A stretch of 21,878 nt of DNA, taken from JANLTP01 sp031363055 (lineage in GTDB: Bacteria; Pseudomonadota; Gammaproteobacteria; Burkholderiales; Burkholderiaceae_E). Numbering within the stretch: the first letter of the stretch is position 1; each line of letters opens with the position of its first letter. A model generated the notes under the pieces. That model searched no databases. It saw only the letters and a list, made by a program, of their open reading frames with translations, and was not told where the DNA came from. The DNA lies in assembly GCA_031363055.1 (NCBI GenBank), contig JANLTP010000193.1:1-21878 (forward strand). Reading direction: 5' to 3'. Shown piece by piece: positions 14,541-21,878 of this stretch. Made by a program: the position numbers and the translations under genes.

Positions 14541-16877
14541 ATGAACGAACCTGATCTATTTTCGACGCCCGAGTCGAGCGACTCGGCCACCCTGGCGGAC
14601 TACGCCGAGCGTGCTTATCTCGACTATGCCGTGTCGGTTGTCAAAGGCCGTGCCCTGCCGGATTTGTGTGATGGCCAGAAGCCCGTGCAACGGCGCATTT
14701 TGTACTCGATGAACGAGATGGGCCTGGGCCCGAGCGCCAAACCGGTCAAGTCGGCGCGCGTAGTCGGTGATGTACTGGGCAAATTTCATCCGCATGGTGA
14801 CGTTGCGGCCTACGACGCGCTGGTTCGTATGGCGCAGAATTTCTCGCTACGCTATCCGCTGATCGACGGCCAGGGCAATTTCGGCTCACGCGATGGTGAC
14901 GGCGCCGCCGCCATGCGTTACACCGAGGCGCGGCTGACGCCGTTTGCCCGAATCCTGATGGATGAAATTGATCAAGGCACGGTCGATTTCATCCCGAACT
15001 ACGATGGCTCGGCCGAGGAGCCTCGGCAATTACCTGCGCGACTACCGGTCGTATTGCTGAACGGCGCGTCCGGTATCGCGGTTGGCCTGGCTACCGAAAT
15101 TCCGCCGCATAACTTGCGCGAGTTGGCGGCGGCGACGGTGGCTCTGATCAAGAATCCGCAAGCCAGCCTCGTCGACATCATGCAAATTTTGCCCGGGCCA
15201 GACTTTCCGGGTGGCGGGCAAATTATTTCGTCCGCCGATGAATTGCGCGAGATATACGCCTCCGGTCGCGGCTCGATCAAGGTGCGTGCACGCCATGTCA
15301 TTGAAGAGATGGCCCGTGCCCAATGGCAGTTGGTGGTGACCGAGTTGCCGCACGGGGTATCGGCACAAAAGGTGCTGGAGGAAATCGAGGAGATTTCGAA
15401 CCCGAAAATCAAGCTCGGCAAGAAATCGCTGACACCGGAACAGTTGCTGCTCAAGCAGACATTGCTGGCGGTACTCGACACGGTGCGCGACGAAGCCGGC
15501 AAGGACGCCGCCGTTCGCCTGGTTTTCGAGCCCAAGACCTCGCGTATTGATCAACAGGAAATGCTCAACATCCTGCTGGCCAACACCAGTCTGGAGTCCA
15601 GCGTTTCCACCAACCTGGTGATGGTCGGCAGCGATGGCCGACCGAAACAGAAACGCCTGCTCGAGATTCTCAGCGAATGGATTGCCTTCCGTCTGCTGAC
15701 CGTAACCCGACGCACCCAGCACCGGCTCGACAAGGTCAGCGATCGCATTCACATCCTCGAAGGTCGGCAGACCATCCTGCTGCATATCGACCGGGTGATC
15801 CGCATCATTCGCGAATCCGACGAGGCCAAGCCGGCATTGATCGCGGCCTTCAAGCTGAGCGATCGACAGGCTGAAGATATTCTGGAAATCCGGTTGCGGC
15901 AACTGGCTCGACTTGAAACCATCAAGATTGAACAGGAATTGGCGCAGCAACGAATCGAAAAGGGCGAGCTCGAAAGTCTGCTGGGTAATGCGCAGGCCAT
16001 GCGTAAACAAGTCGTCAAGGAAGTCGAGGCCGACGCCAAGCTCTACGGCGATGCCCGCCGCACGCTGATTCAGGCAGCGCAGCGTTCAGTGATCGAGGTT
16101 CGGATCGTCGAAGAGCCGGTAACGGTAATCGTTTCCGAACGCGGCTGGGTACGGGCACGACAAGGCCAAGGTCACGACTGGAGTCAACTGGGCTTTAAAG
16201 CCGGTGACTCTTTTTATGGCGCCTTTGAGGTTCAGACAACAGATAACCTCTATGCCGTCGCCAGCAACGGCAAGGTGTACAGCGTACCGGTTTCTCAGTT
16301 GCCATCGGCGCGCGGCGACGGCAACCCGATCTCGAGTTTCATCGAGCTCGAAGCGGGCGCGCAGGTGGTGCATCCGTTCGCGGCCCCGTTGACGAGCGGC
16401 GTACTTTTTTCGACGCGCCAGGGGAACGGCTTCATTTGTCAGGCGGCCGATCTGGTCGGGCGAACCCGTCAGGGCAAAGCGTTGATGACGCTGGAGGCGG
16501 GCGACGAGCCCTTGCGCCCCGCCTTGTTCACGCCGGGAATGAATTCAGTACTGTGTGTCTCTGCCAATGGTCGTGCATTGAGCTTTGGCCTGGATGAAAT
16601 GAAGGTTCTGAAAAACGGCGGGCGTGGCGTTATCTTGATGGGCCTGGACAAATCCGAGTCGCTCTTGCAGGTCATCGTCCATGGCCGCGAAGGCGTACTT
16701 ATCAGTGGCATTGGTCGCGGTGGCAAGGCGATTGAGCGCAAATTCAGTGAACACCAACTGAGCGAGTATCTGGGCAGTCGCGCCCGTAAGGGCAAGTTGA
16801 TCGAGCCGCGCATCAAGGACGCGCGTCTGGCGCAGCCGCGGGCATTGCCGGATTCCAAGGACGTGAAAAATCCATGA
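14541..16877 (+). CDS. parC: DNA topoisomerase IV subunit A
   Basis: ParC is the DNA-cleaving subunit of topoisomerase IV. The 778-residue protein carries the catalytic Arg-Tyr pair R126-Y127 (in AAMRYTEARL), the winged-helix region around HPHGD (83-87) and the C-terminal beta-pinwheel domain from about residue 510. In the quinolone-resistance-determining region the residue matching E. coli Ser80 is V88, and that matching Glu84 is D92. A Val in place of the usual Ser/Thr is unusual. The gene follows parE after 6 bp and its stop overlaps the next start (ATGA). Confidence 0.96.
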   Translation: MNEPDLFSTPESSDSATLADYAERAYLDYAVSVVKGRALPDLCDGQKPVQRRILYSMNEMGLGPSAKPVKSARVVGDVLGKFHPHGDVAAYDALVRMAQNFSLRYPLIDGQGNFGSRDGDGAAAMRYTEARLTPFARILMDEIDQGTVDFIPNYDGSAEEPRQLPARLPVVLLNGASGIAVGLATEIPPHNLRELAAATVALIKNPQASLVDIMQILPGPDFPGGGQIISSADELREIYASGRGSIKVRARHVIEEMARAQWQLVVTELPHGVSAQKVLEEIEEISNPKIKLGKKSLTPEQLLLKQTLLAVLDTVRDEAGKDAAVRLVFEPKTSRIDQQEMLNILLANTSLESSVSTNLVMVGSDGRPKQKRLLEILSEWIAFRLLTVTRRTQHRLDKVSDRIHILEGRQTILLHIDRVIRIIRESDEAKPALIAAFKLSDRQAEDILEIRLRQLARLETIKIEQELAQQRIEKGELESLLGNAQAMRKQVVKEVEADAKLYGDARRTLIQAAQRSVIEVRIVEEPVTVIVSERGWVRARQGQGHDWSQLGFKAGDSFYGAFEVQTTDNLYAVASNGKVYSVPVSQLPSARGDGNPISSFIELEAGAQVVHPFAAPLTSGVLFSTRQGNGFICQAADLVGRTRQGKALMTLEAGDEPLRPALFTPGMNSVLCVSANGRALSFGLDEMKVLKNGGRGVILMGLDKSESLLQVIVHGREGVLISGIGRGGKAIERKFSEHQLSEYLGSRARKGKLIEPRIKDARLAQPRALPDSKDVKNP

Positions 16878-17965
16878 GTGAACCAGGGCGAGATTCGGTA
16901 CTGTTTGAGTTGCAACCGGTCGTCGGTGGACGCTTCTTGGCAATAGCCGCGTTGAACCGGCCGGCTCGCTTGAATGCCTTGAATCTCGAGATGTGTCGTC
17001 TTTTGCTCGAGCAGTTTCACGCTTGGGCCAGCGATGAAAGTATCGTTGCCATTCTGTTGGTCGGTGCCGGCGCCAAGGGATTTTGCGCCGGCGGCGACGT
17101 TGCCGAAGTGGTGCGACAGATTCGTGCCGGAGGCGCTGGGCGCTTTGTGTATGGCGATCAGTTTTTCAGGACCGAATATCAACTGAACTTGCTCATGCAT
17201 GAGTATCCGAAACCGATCATCGCCTTTGCGCACGGAGTCTGCATGGGCGGCGGCCTCGGGCTGTTTGCCGGTGCCAGCCATCGAATCGTCAGCGATCAGG
17301 CGAAACTCGCCATGCCCGAAATTCATATCGGACTGTTTCCGGATGTTGGTGGCGGCTACTTCCTGAACCAGATGCCTGGCAATGCGGGTCGCTTGCTGGC
17401 AACAACCGGCTTGGTCATCAACGAAGCCGATGCTTTATTTGGCGGACTGGCGGATTTTTTCTGGCCGATCGAAGAACGTACGAAATTGATTCAAGGTCTG
17501 GCGCAGCTCGAGTGGAGCGGTGAAGTGAGGCTTGATTCCGGTCGACTCTCGCATTGGTTGCTGATGGCCAGCCGGAAATATGCATCGGGCTTGCCGACAT
17601 CGAACCTGCGGCAGTACTTCGACGCCATCCGCTTTATGACAGCGATTCCGAGCGCCGTCGGACTGCGTGATGCGTTGCTGGCGGCCGCGCGTGAGGATCC
17701 GTGGTTTCAAACACCGCTCGATAACCTCATGCACGGCTCGCCGACCAGCGCCGTGCTCATCCTGGAGTACCTGAGGCGCTGCAAGAAGCGGTCAATCCGG
17801 CAGGTGCTCGAACTCGATCTGACGGTTGCGAAGCATTGTCAGCGAAGTCATGATTTTCCAGAGGGCGTTCGTGCCTTGCTGATCGACAAGGATCGCAAGC
17901 CGCAGTGGTCGCCGGACCGTCTGGAGGCGGTCGAATCGATGGCAGTGTCGGCGTACTTTCAATGA
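16874..17965 (+). CDS. 3-hydroxyisobutyryl-CoA hydrolase-like enzyme (crotonase fold)
   Basis: The 363-residue length and motifs fit 3-hydroxyisobutyryl-CoA hydrolase, which releases 3-hydroxyisobutyrate in valine breakdown, rather than a ~260-residue enoyl-CoA hydratase. The oxyanion-hole motifs are GFCAGGDV (69-76) and HGVCMGGGLGL (120-130). Probable catalytic residues are E149 and D157 in MPEIHIGLFPDVGGG. The start overlaps the parC stop by 4 bp, so it is likely coupled to topoisomerase IV translation, with no obvious metabolic link. Its end overlaps the convergent EamA gene by 7 bp. A related crotonase activity cannot be ruled out. Confidence 0.85.
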   Translation: MSEPGRDSVLFELQPVVGGRFLAIAALNRPARLNALNLEMCRLLLEQFHAWASDESIVAILLVGAGAKGFCAGGDVAEVVRQIRAGGAGRFVYGDQFFRTEYQLNLLMHEYPKPIIAFAHGVCMGGGLGLFAGASHRIVSDQAKLAMPEIHIGLFPDVGGGYFLNQMPGNAGRLLATTGLVINEADALFGGLADFFWPIEERTKLIQGLAQLEWSGEVRLDSGRLSHWLLMASRKYASGLPTSNLRQYFDAIRFMTAIPSAVGLRDALLAAAREDPWFQTPLDNLMHGSPTSAVLILEYLRRCKKRSIRQVLELDLTVAKHCQRSHDFPEGVRALLIDKDRKPQWSPDRLEAVESMAVSAYFQ

Positions 17966-18849
17966 GCGCGGATCGGCGCCCGGCGAGTCGCGACCACGGC
18001 CAGAATGACGGCTACGGCGACTACCCAGGTGAGTGTGTCAACCCGCTCGGCCAATAGCCAGATCGACAGAAACAACGTCAGAAAAAGCTGCGTCAGTTGC
18101 GCTTGTGAGGCCCGGGCGACGCCGCCGATGGCCATGCCGCCATACCAGAAGAAGAATCCGATCAATTGGCTGAACAGGGCTAGATAGAGGAGTGCTGCCC
18201 AGGAGACCCAGCCGGCTGTGCGCCATTGCTCGCCCGTCAACCACCAGGTCGGTAACAGTAAAAAAGGCGCCGAAAACACCAGCGTCCAGGCGATGGTTTG
18301 CCAGCCACCGAGGGTGCGTGCGAGTTTGCCGCCTTCGGCATAACCGAGGGCGCCCAAGAGAACGGCACCCATCATGGCGAGATCAGCGGTGGCGAAGCCA
18401 GACCCCTGGCTGCGCGACCAGGCAAAGGCGACGACGATCAGGGTTCCAACAGCCGAGGCCCACCAGAATGCCCGGCTGGGGCGCTCGCCGGCTCGCAACG
18501 CCGCGAACGCGGCGGTGATGATGGGCAGCAGACCGACCAGGACTGCACCATGGGAGGCAGTTGAGGTTTTCATGGCAATCGACGAGAGAATCGGGAAGCC
18601 GAGCACGACCCCGAGCGAGGTCAGCGCCAGCGAAGAATACTGGCTGGGAACGGGCCTCGGCGCGCGATAAACCCAGAGCATGAGTGCGGCGAATATCGCC
18701 GCGATCTCGACCCGAGCGAGCGCGATCCAGACTGGATCAAATTCGCGTACGGCCAGGCGGGTGACGGGCAAGGAGGCGGAGAAGATGACTACGCCCAGGA
18801 ACGCAATCAACATGCCTTTGGTTGCGGGGCTGAAATTAATGTCAAGCAT
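17959..18849 (-). CDS. DMT superfamily (EamA) exporter
   Basis: This 296-residue inner-membrane protein has about ten hydrophobic helices arranged as two EamA domains (roughly residues 10-140 and 152-290). GVVIFSASLPVTRLAVREFDP near the start and the second-half segment LFSQLIGFFFWYGGMAIGGVA are typical of the drug/metabolite transporter superfamily. The substrate is unknown, and metabolite or amino-acid export is likely. Its start overlaps the LysE-type gene stop by 8 bp, forming a two-gene exporter operon. Confidence 0.87.
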   Translation of the reverse strand: MLDINFSPATKGMLIAFLGVVIFSASLPVTRLAVREFDPVWIALARVEIAAIFAALMLWVYRAPRPVPSQYSSLALTSLGVVLGFPILSSIAMKTSTASHGAVLVGLLPIITAAFAALRAGERPSRAFWWASAVGTLIVVAFAWSRSQGSGFATADLAMMGAVLLGALGYAEGGKLARTLGGWQTIAWTLVFSAPFLLLPTWWLTGEQWRTAGWVSWAALLYLALFSQLIGFFFWYGGMAIGGVARASQAQLTQLFLTLFLSIWLLAERVDTLTWVVAVAVILAVVATRRAPIRAH

Positions 18850-19453
18850 AGACGGCCGTCCAACCAGCGGTCAGGATCAACGATCCGCCCGCCAGCGCAT
18901 TGAAAATTTTCATCCGGCGATTTTTGGCGAGCCAATGGCGCAACGCCGCACCAATCCAGCCCCAGAGCAGGACTCCGACGACACAACTGATGCCAAACGT
19001 CGCCACAAAAAGAAGTTGCCGCAACCAGTCCGGTGTAGCGATTCCCTGGTAGGCGCCTACCGTGGCAATGACCAGCATCCAGGCTTTCGGATTGGCAAGC
19101 TGCAGCACCGCGCTTTCGTGGATTTTCGGGGGTCTTGCGACGCGTCGATCACTCAGTCCGTGCGAGCGCATCAGTTGAATGCCAAGCCAGAGCAGGTAGC
19201 CTATGCCCAGCCAACGCAACAGCACCGCGACCAGCGCATGGGTTTGGATCAGTTCGGCCGCGCCCAGGCCGGCCGCCAACAGCATGGAGGAGAAGCCCAG
19301 AAACACTCCCAGCGCATGAGGGCCGGTGGCGCGCACACCAAAATTGGCGCCAGTGGCCAGTGCCACCATACAATTCGGACCCGGTGTGATGGAGCCGATC
19401 AAGGCAAACCAAGCAAACGCCAGAAAACCGCCAAGATTCAGATGCAAGTTCAT
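18842..19453 (-). CDS. LysE/RhtB family amino-acid exporter
   Basis: This 203-residue membrane protein has about six helices. The hallmark GSITPGPNCMVALATG motif (residues 20-35) contains the conserved PGPN of LysE/RhtB translocators, which export amino acids such as homoserine, threonine or lysine. I chose the ATG at 19453 because homology starts there and length is then normal for the family; a frame extending to 19540 adds 29 unlikely residues and would reach into the heat-shock promoter region. No strong Shine-Dalgarno is seen. It precedes the EamA exporter with an 8 bp overlap. Confidence 0.87.
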   Translation of the reverse strand: MNLHLNLGGFLAFAWFALIGSITPGPNCMVALATGANFGVRATGPHALGVFLGFSSMLLAAGLGAAELIQTHALVAVLLRWLGIGYLLWLGIQLMRSHGLSDRRVARPPKIHESAVLQLANPKAWMLVIATVGAYQGIATPDWLRQLLFVATFGISCVVGVLLWGWIGAALRHWLAKNRRMKIFNALAGGSLILTAGWTAVYA

Positions 19454-19506
19454 TGATGGGCCAGAGTGTACCGCCTGGATATCGTGCGCGGAGCGCAAAC
19501 CCTGCC

Positions 19507-19535
19507 CTTGAAGCCTGATAATGGCGCCCCAATCT
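19507..19535 (+). promoter_or_regulatory. Probable sigma-32 heat-shock promoter of htpG
   Basis: CTTGAAG (19507-19513) and CCCCAATCT (19527-19535) are separated by 13 bp. This closely matches the sigma-32 consensus CTTGAAA, 13-14 bp spacer, CCCCATNT. It lies about 85 bp upstream of htpG, a classic sigma-32 target, which makes chance less likely. The transcript would have a leader of about 75-80 nt. Confidence 0.65.
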
Positions 19536-19619
19536 GCCAAAGTTAATGGAGTTTGAATTTTCGTTATTTATGTCTCCAACCCCGTTATGTAACCCATCTC
19601 CCTCTGCCTACCGATCATT

Positions 19620-21626
19620 GTGACCACTATGAGCCCAACTGAACCCACGCCTAGCCAAAGTACGCCGGAACCATCCGCAACGCAGTCGAACACTCCCGAG
19701 TCAACCGGCCATCAAACCTTGGGTTTTCAGACCGAAGTCAAGCAACTGCTGCAGTTGATGATCCATTCGCTCTACAGCAATCCGGAGATTTTTCTGCGCG
19801 AGTTGATTTCGAACGCTTCGGACGCTTGCGACAAACTGCGCTTTGAAGCGATTGATCGACCTGAACTGTATGAGGCTGATGCCGAATTGAAAATCGGCAT
19901 CGAGCTCGACAGCGCAGCACGCACCATCACCATCAGCGATAACGGCATCGGCATGTCGCGCCAGGAGGCGATTGACAATCTGGGCACGATCGCCCGCTCG
20001 GGCACCCGTGATTTCTTTGGCAAACTGTCTGGAGATAACGCCAAGGACTCGCAATTGATCGGGCAATTCGGCGTCGGTTTCTACTCGGCATTCATTGTCT
20101 CTGACCGAGTCACCGTGCGTTCCAGGCGGGCCGGCGCCAGCACTGACCAAGCCGTGCAGTGGGAGTCCGATGGCAGCGGTGAATTTTCGGTTGATACCGT
20201 CAGCAAGTTGCGTCGTGGCACCGAGGTGACCTTGCATCTGAAAGCCAGCAAGGCCGACGATGACGAACACAGTCTGGATGAAATGCTGTCGAGCTGGAAG
20301 CTCAAGCAGATCGTGCGCAAATACAGCGATCACATTTCTCTGCCGATCGTCATGGCCAAGGAAGAGTGGGACAAGGACAAGAATGAATATCGGCAACTGC
20401 CCGAGCAGGAGACGATCAATCAGGCCAGCGCGCTGTGGACACGCTCGAAATCCGAGATTACCGAGGAGCAGTATCAGGGTTTTTACAAGCACCTGACCAA
20501 CGATGTTTCGGCGCCGTTGGCCTACACCCATAACCGGGTCGAGGGGCGCAGTGAATATACGCAGTTGCTCTACATTCCCGAGAAGGCGCCCTACGATCTG
20601 TGGGATCGCAAGAATCCGCGCGGTGTGAAGCTTTATGTTCGTCGGGTGTTCATCATGGACGACGCCGAACAGTTGTTGCCGGCGTATTTGCGCTTCGTTC
20701 GGGGCGTCATCGATTCGAGTGACCTGCCGTTGAATGTTTCGCGTGAAATCCTGCAAGAGTCGCGAGACGTCAAGGCGATTCGCGAGGGCAGTACCAAACG
20801 CATTCTGAGCATGATCGAGGATCTGGCCGAGAACCAAAAGGAGAAGTTTGCCGGCTTCTGGAAAGAGTTTGGCCAGGTATTGAAGGAGGGTATGGGCGAG
20901 GACTTCAGTAATCAGGAACGGCTATCAAAGCTGTTACGGTTTGCCTCGACCGAGACGGCGGCCGGCGAAGCGACGGTGTCTCTGGCTGACTACGTCGCAC
21001 GAATGAAAGAAGGTCAGGACAAGATTTATTACGTGACCGGCGACACCGATTCGGCCGCACGGAACAGCCCGCATCTGGAAATCTTTCGCAGCAAATCGGT
21101 CGAAGTGCTGCTGCTGACCGACCGGGTCGACGAATGGATGTTGTCGTTTTTACAGGAGTTCGACGGCAAGTCGCTGGTGTCGGTGGCGCGTGGCGGCCTC
21201 GATCTGGGCAAACTCCAATCCGAGGAAGAAAAAAAGCAGACCGAGCAAGACAATGAAGAGTTCGGTGATCTGTTGAAAAGCATCAAGACTGCGCTCGGCG
21301 ATCAGGTCAAGGAAGTCCGGCTGACCCATCGTTTGACCGATTCGCCGGCTTGTCTGGTTTCCGAGGAGGGCCAGATCAGCGGCCATCTTGAGCGCCTGCT
21401 CAAGCAAAGCGGCCAGAAAGCGCCGCCGCGTCAGACTATCCTCGAGGTCAATCCGAAGCATGCGCTGGTGCAGGGCATGCGTAAACCCGATGCCAAAATT
21501 GAGGACTGGTCCAAGCTGCTATTTGATCAGGCGTTGTTGGCCGAAGGCGGCCAGTTGCAGGACCCGGCGTCATTCGTTCGCCGGCTCAATGATATGTTGT
21601 TGTCATTGAGTCTGCGAGCGGCCTGA
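19620..21626 (+). CDS. htpG: Hsp90 family chaperone HtpG
   Basis: HtpG is the bacterial Hsp90, an ATP-driven cytoplasmic chaperone. The 668-residue protein has the GHKL ATPase motifs: E61 and N65 in FLRELISNASDA (58-69, matching E. coli E34 and N38), SDNGIGM and GQFGVGFYSAF, followed by the middle and C-terminal dimerisation domains. The start may be the GTG at 19620 or the ATG at 19629; neither has a strong Shine-Dalgarno. Either choice leaves a Ser/Thr/Pro/Gln-rich extension of 24-27 residues before the conserved LGFQTEVKQL that E. coli HtpG lacks. A sigma-32-type promoter lies upstream. The stop overlaps the next start as TGATG. Confidence 0.95.
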   Translation: MTTMSPTEPTPSQSTPEPSATQSNTPESTGHQTLGFQTEVKQLLQLMIHSLYSNPEIFLRELISNASDACDKLRFEAIDRPELYEADAELKIGIELDSAARTITISDNGIGMSRQEAIDNLGTIARSGTRDFFGKLSGDNAKDSQLIGQFGVGFYSAFIVSDRVTVRSRRAGASTDQAVQWESDGSGEFSVDTVSKLRRGTEVTLHLKASKADDDEHSLDEMLSSWKLKQIVRKYSDHISLPIVMAKEEWDKDKNEYRQLPEQETINQASALWTRSKSEITEEQYQGFYKHLTNDVSAPLAYTHNRVEGRSEYTQLLYIPEKAPYDLWDRKNPRGVKLYVRRVFIMDDAEQLLPAYLRFVRGVIDSSDLPLNVSREILQESRDVKAIREGSTKRILSMIEDLAENQKEKFAGFWKEFGQVLKEGMGEDFSNQERLSKLLRFASTETAAGEATVSLADYVARMKEGQDKIYYVTGDTDSAARNSPHLEIFRSKSVEVLLLTDRVDEWMLSFLQEFDGKSLVSVARGGLDLGKLQSEEEKKQTEQDNEEFGDLLKSIKTALGDQVKEVRLTHRLTDSPACLVSEEGQISGHLERLLKQSGQKAPPRQTILEVNPKHALVQGMRKPDAKIEDWSKLLFDQALLAEGGQLQDPASFVRRLNDMLLSLSLRAA

Positions 21627-21878
21627 TGTTGCAGGGCTTCGCGCCGGTTTATTCGGTCGAAGCCCGGTTATTGATCCTGGGCAGCTTTCCCGGAGTGGCC
21701 TCGTTGGCCAAGGCACAGTATTACGCGCATCCGCAAAACCAGTTCTGGTCAATTTTGGGCGCACTGATCGGTACCGAATTGCAGTCCTTGTCCTATGATG
21801 AACGACTGAGAAGCGTCAAGTCGGCCGGCATCGCGATCTGGGATGTGCTGCAAAACTGCCGTCGCTCGGGCAGTCTCG
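21626..21878 (+). CDS. Uracil/hypoxanthine-DNA glycosylase family protein, cut by the window end
   Basis: The visible 84 residues resemble the DNA-deoxyinosine (hypoxanthine) glycosylase branch of the uracil-DNA glycosylase superfamily, which removes deaminated bases to start base excision repair. Key motifs are LILGSFPG (16-23), the phosphate-loop-like strand, and AQYYAHPQNQFW (30-41) with the characteristic N-Q-F-W. The segment GIAIWDVLQNC (68-78) also fits. The ATG overlaps the htpG stop by one base (TGATG), implying translational coupling and likely heat-shock co-expression. The C-terminal motif that would settle substrate class lies beyond the window. Confidence 0.82.
   Translation, partial: MLQGFAPVYSVEARLLILGSFPGVASLAKAQYYAHPQNQFWSILGALIGTELQSLSYDERLRSVKSAGIAIWDVLQNCRRSGSL

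Noticed and set aside
15042..16010. 322-codon open frame on the minus strand
   Set aside because: It is antisense to parC and shows no recognisable domain.
18680..19456. 258-codon open frame on the plus strand
   Set aside because: It is antisense to the LysE and EamA exporter genes, which have clear membrane-protein signatures.
19701..20837. 378-codon open frame on the minus strand
   Set aside because: It is antisense to htpG, whose motifs are unmistakable; long antisense frames are expected with this codon use.

Overview
The window reads as bacterial chromosome from a moderately GC-rich proteobacterium, most likely a betaproteobacterium. The evidence is protein resemblance judged by eye: a Baf-like type III pantothenate kinase, adjacent parE-parC with a Burkholderia/Neisseria-like ParC, a DUF4212 plus VC_2705-type symporter pair, and a YqhA family (TIGR00645) protein. 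I could not run a search, so the placement is inferred. It is mostly dense housekeeping sequence. I see no CRISPR array, prophage, defence island or other large accessory system.

Layout. Positions 1 to about 129 are the edge of an IS1182-type insertion sequence whose transposase runs off the left end. It sits just upstream of a UMF1-type MFS transporter (163-1554). A tight minus-strand cluster (6121 down to 1597) encodes a YqhA family membrane protein, class I fumarase, an M81/MlrC-type metallopeptidase and CoaX. Divergent from it is a broken acetyl-CoA synthetase gene: 139 normal residues, then a 7-residue tail and a stop at a perfect hairpin. It runs straight into a 93-residue membrane protein, a TPR protein, a DUF4212 protein and a 684-residue sodium:solute symporter, ending at a strong terminator (10043-10068). 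A tRNA-Ser(GGA) gene with its own extended -10 promoter follows, then a small SMR/EamA-type transporter on the minus strand.

From 10662 a plus-strand run encodes Kup (potassium uptake), ParE and ParC (topoisomerase IV) and a 3-hydroxyisobutyryl-CoA hydrolase-like enzyme, with gaps under 10 bp or overlaps. Two exporters (LysE type, then EamA type) lie on the minus strand and converge on that run. The last unit is htpG, preceded by a good match to a sigma-32 heat-shock promoter and overlapping by one base with a uracil/hypoxanthine-DNA glycosylase gene that leaves the window.

The most interesting points are the truncated acs at a hairpin junction beside an intact carboxylate-type symporter cassette, an EF-hand-like loop and a long hydrophilic insertion in that symporter, the heat-shock chaperone/DNA-glycosylase coupling, an S/T/P-rich extension on HtpG, and a valine at the main quinolone-resistance position of ParC.
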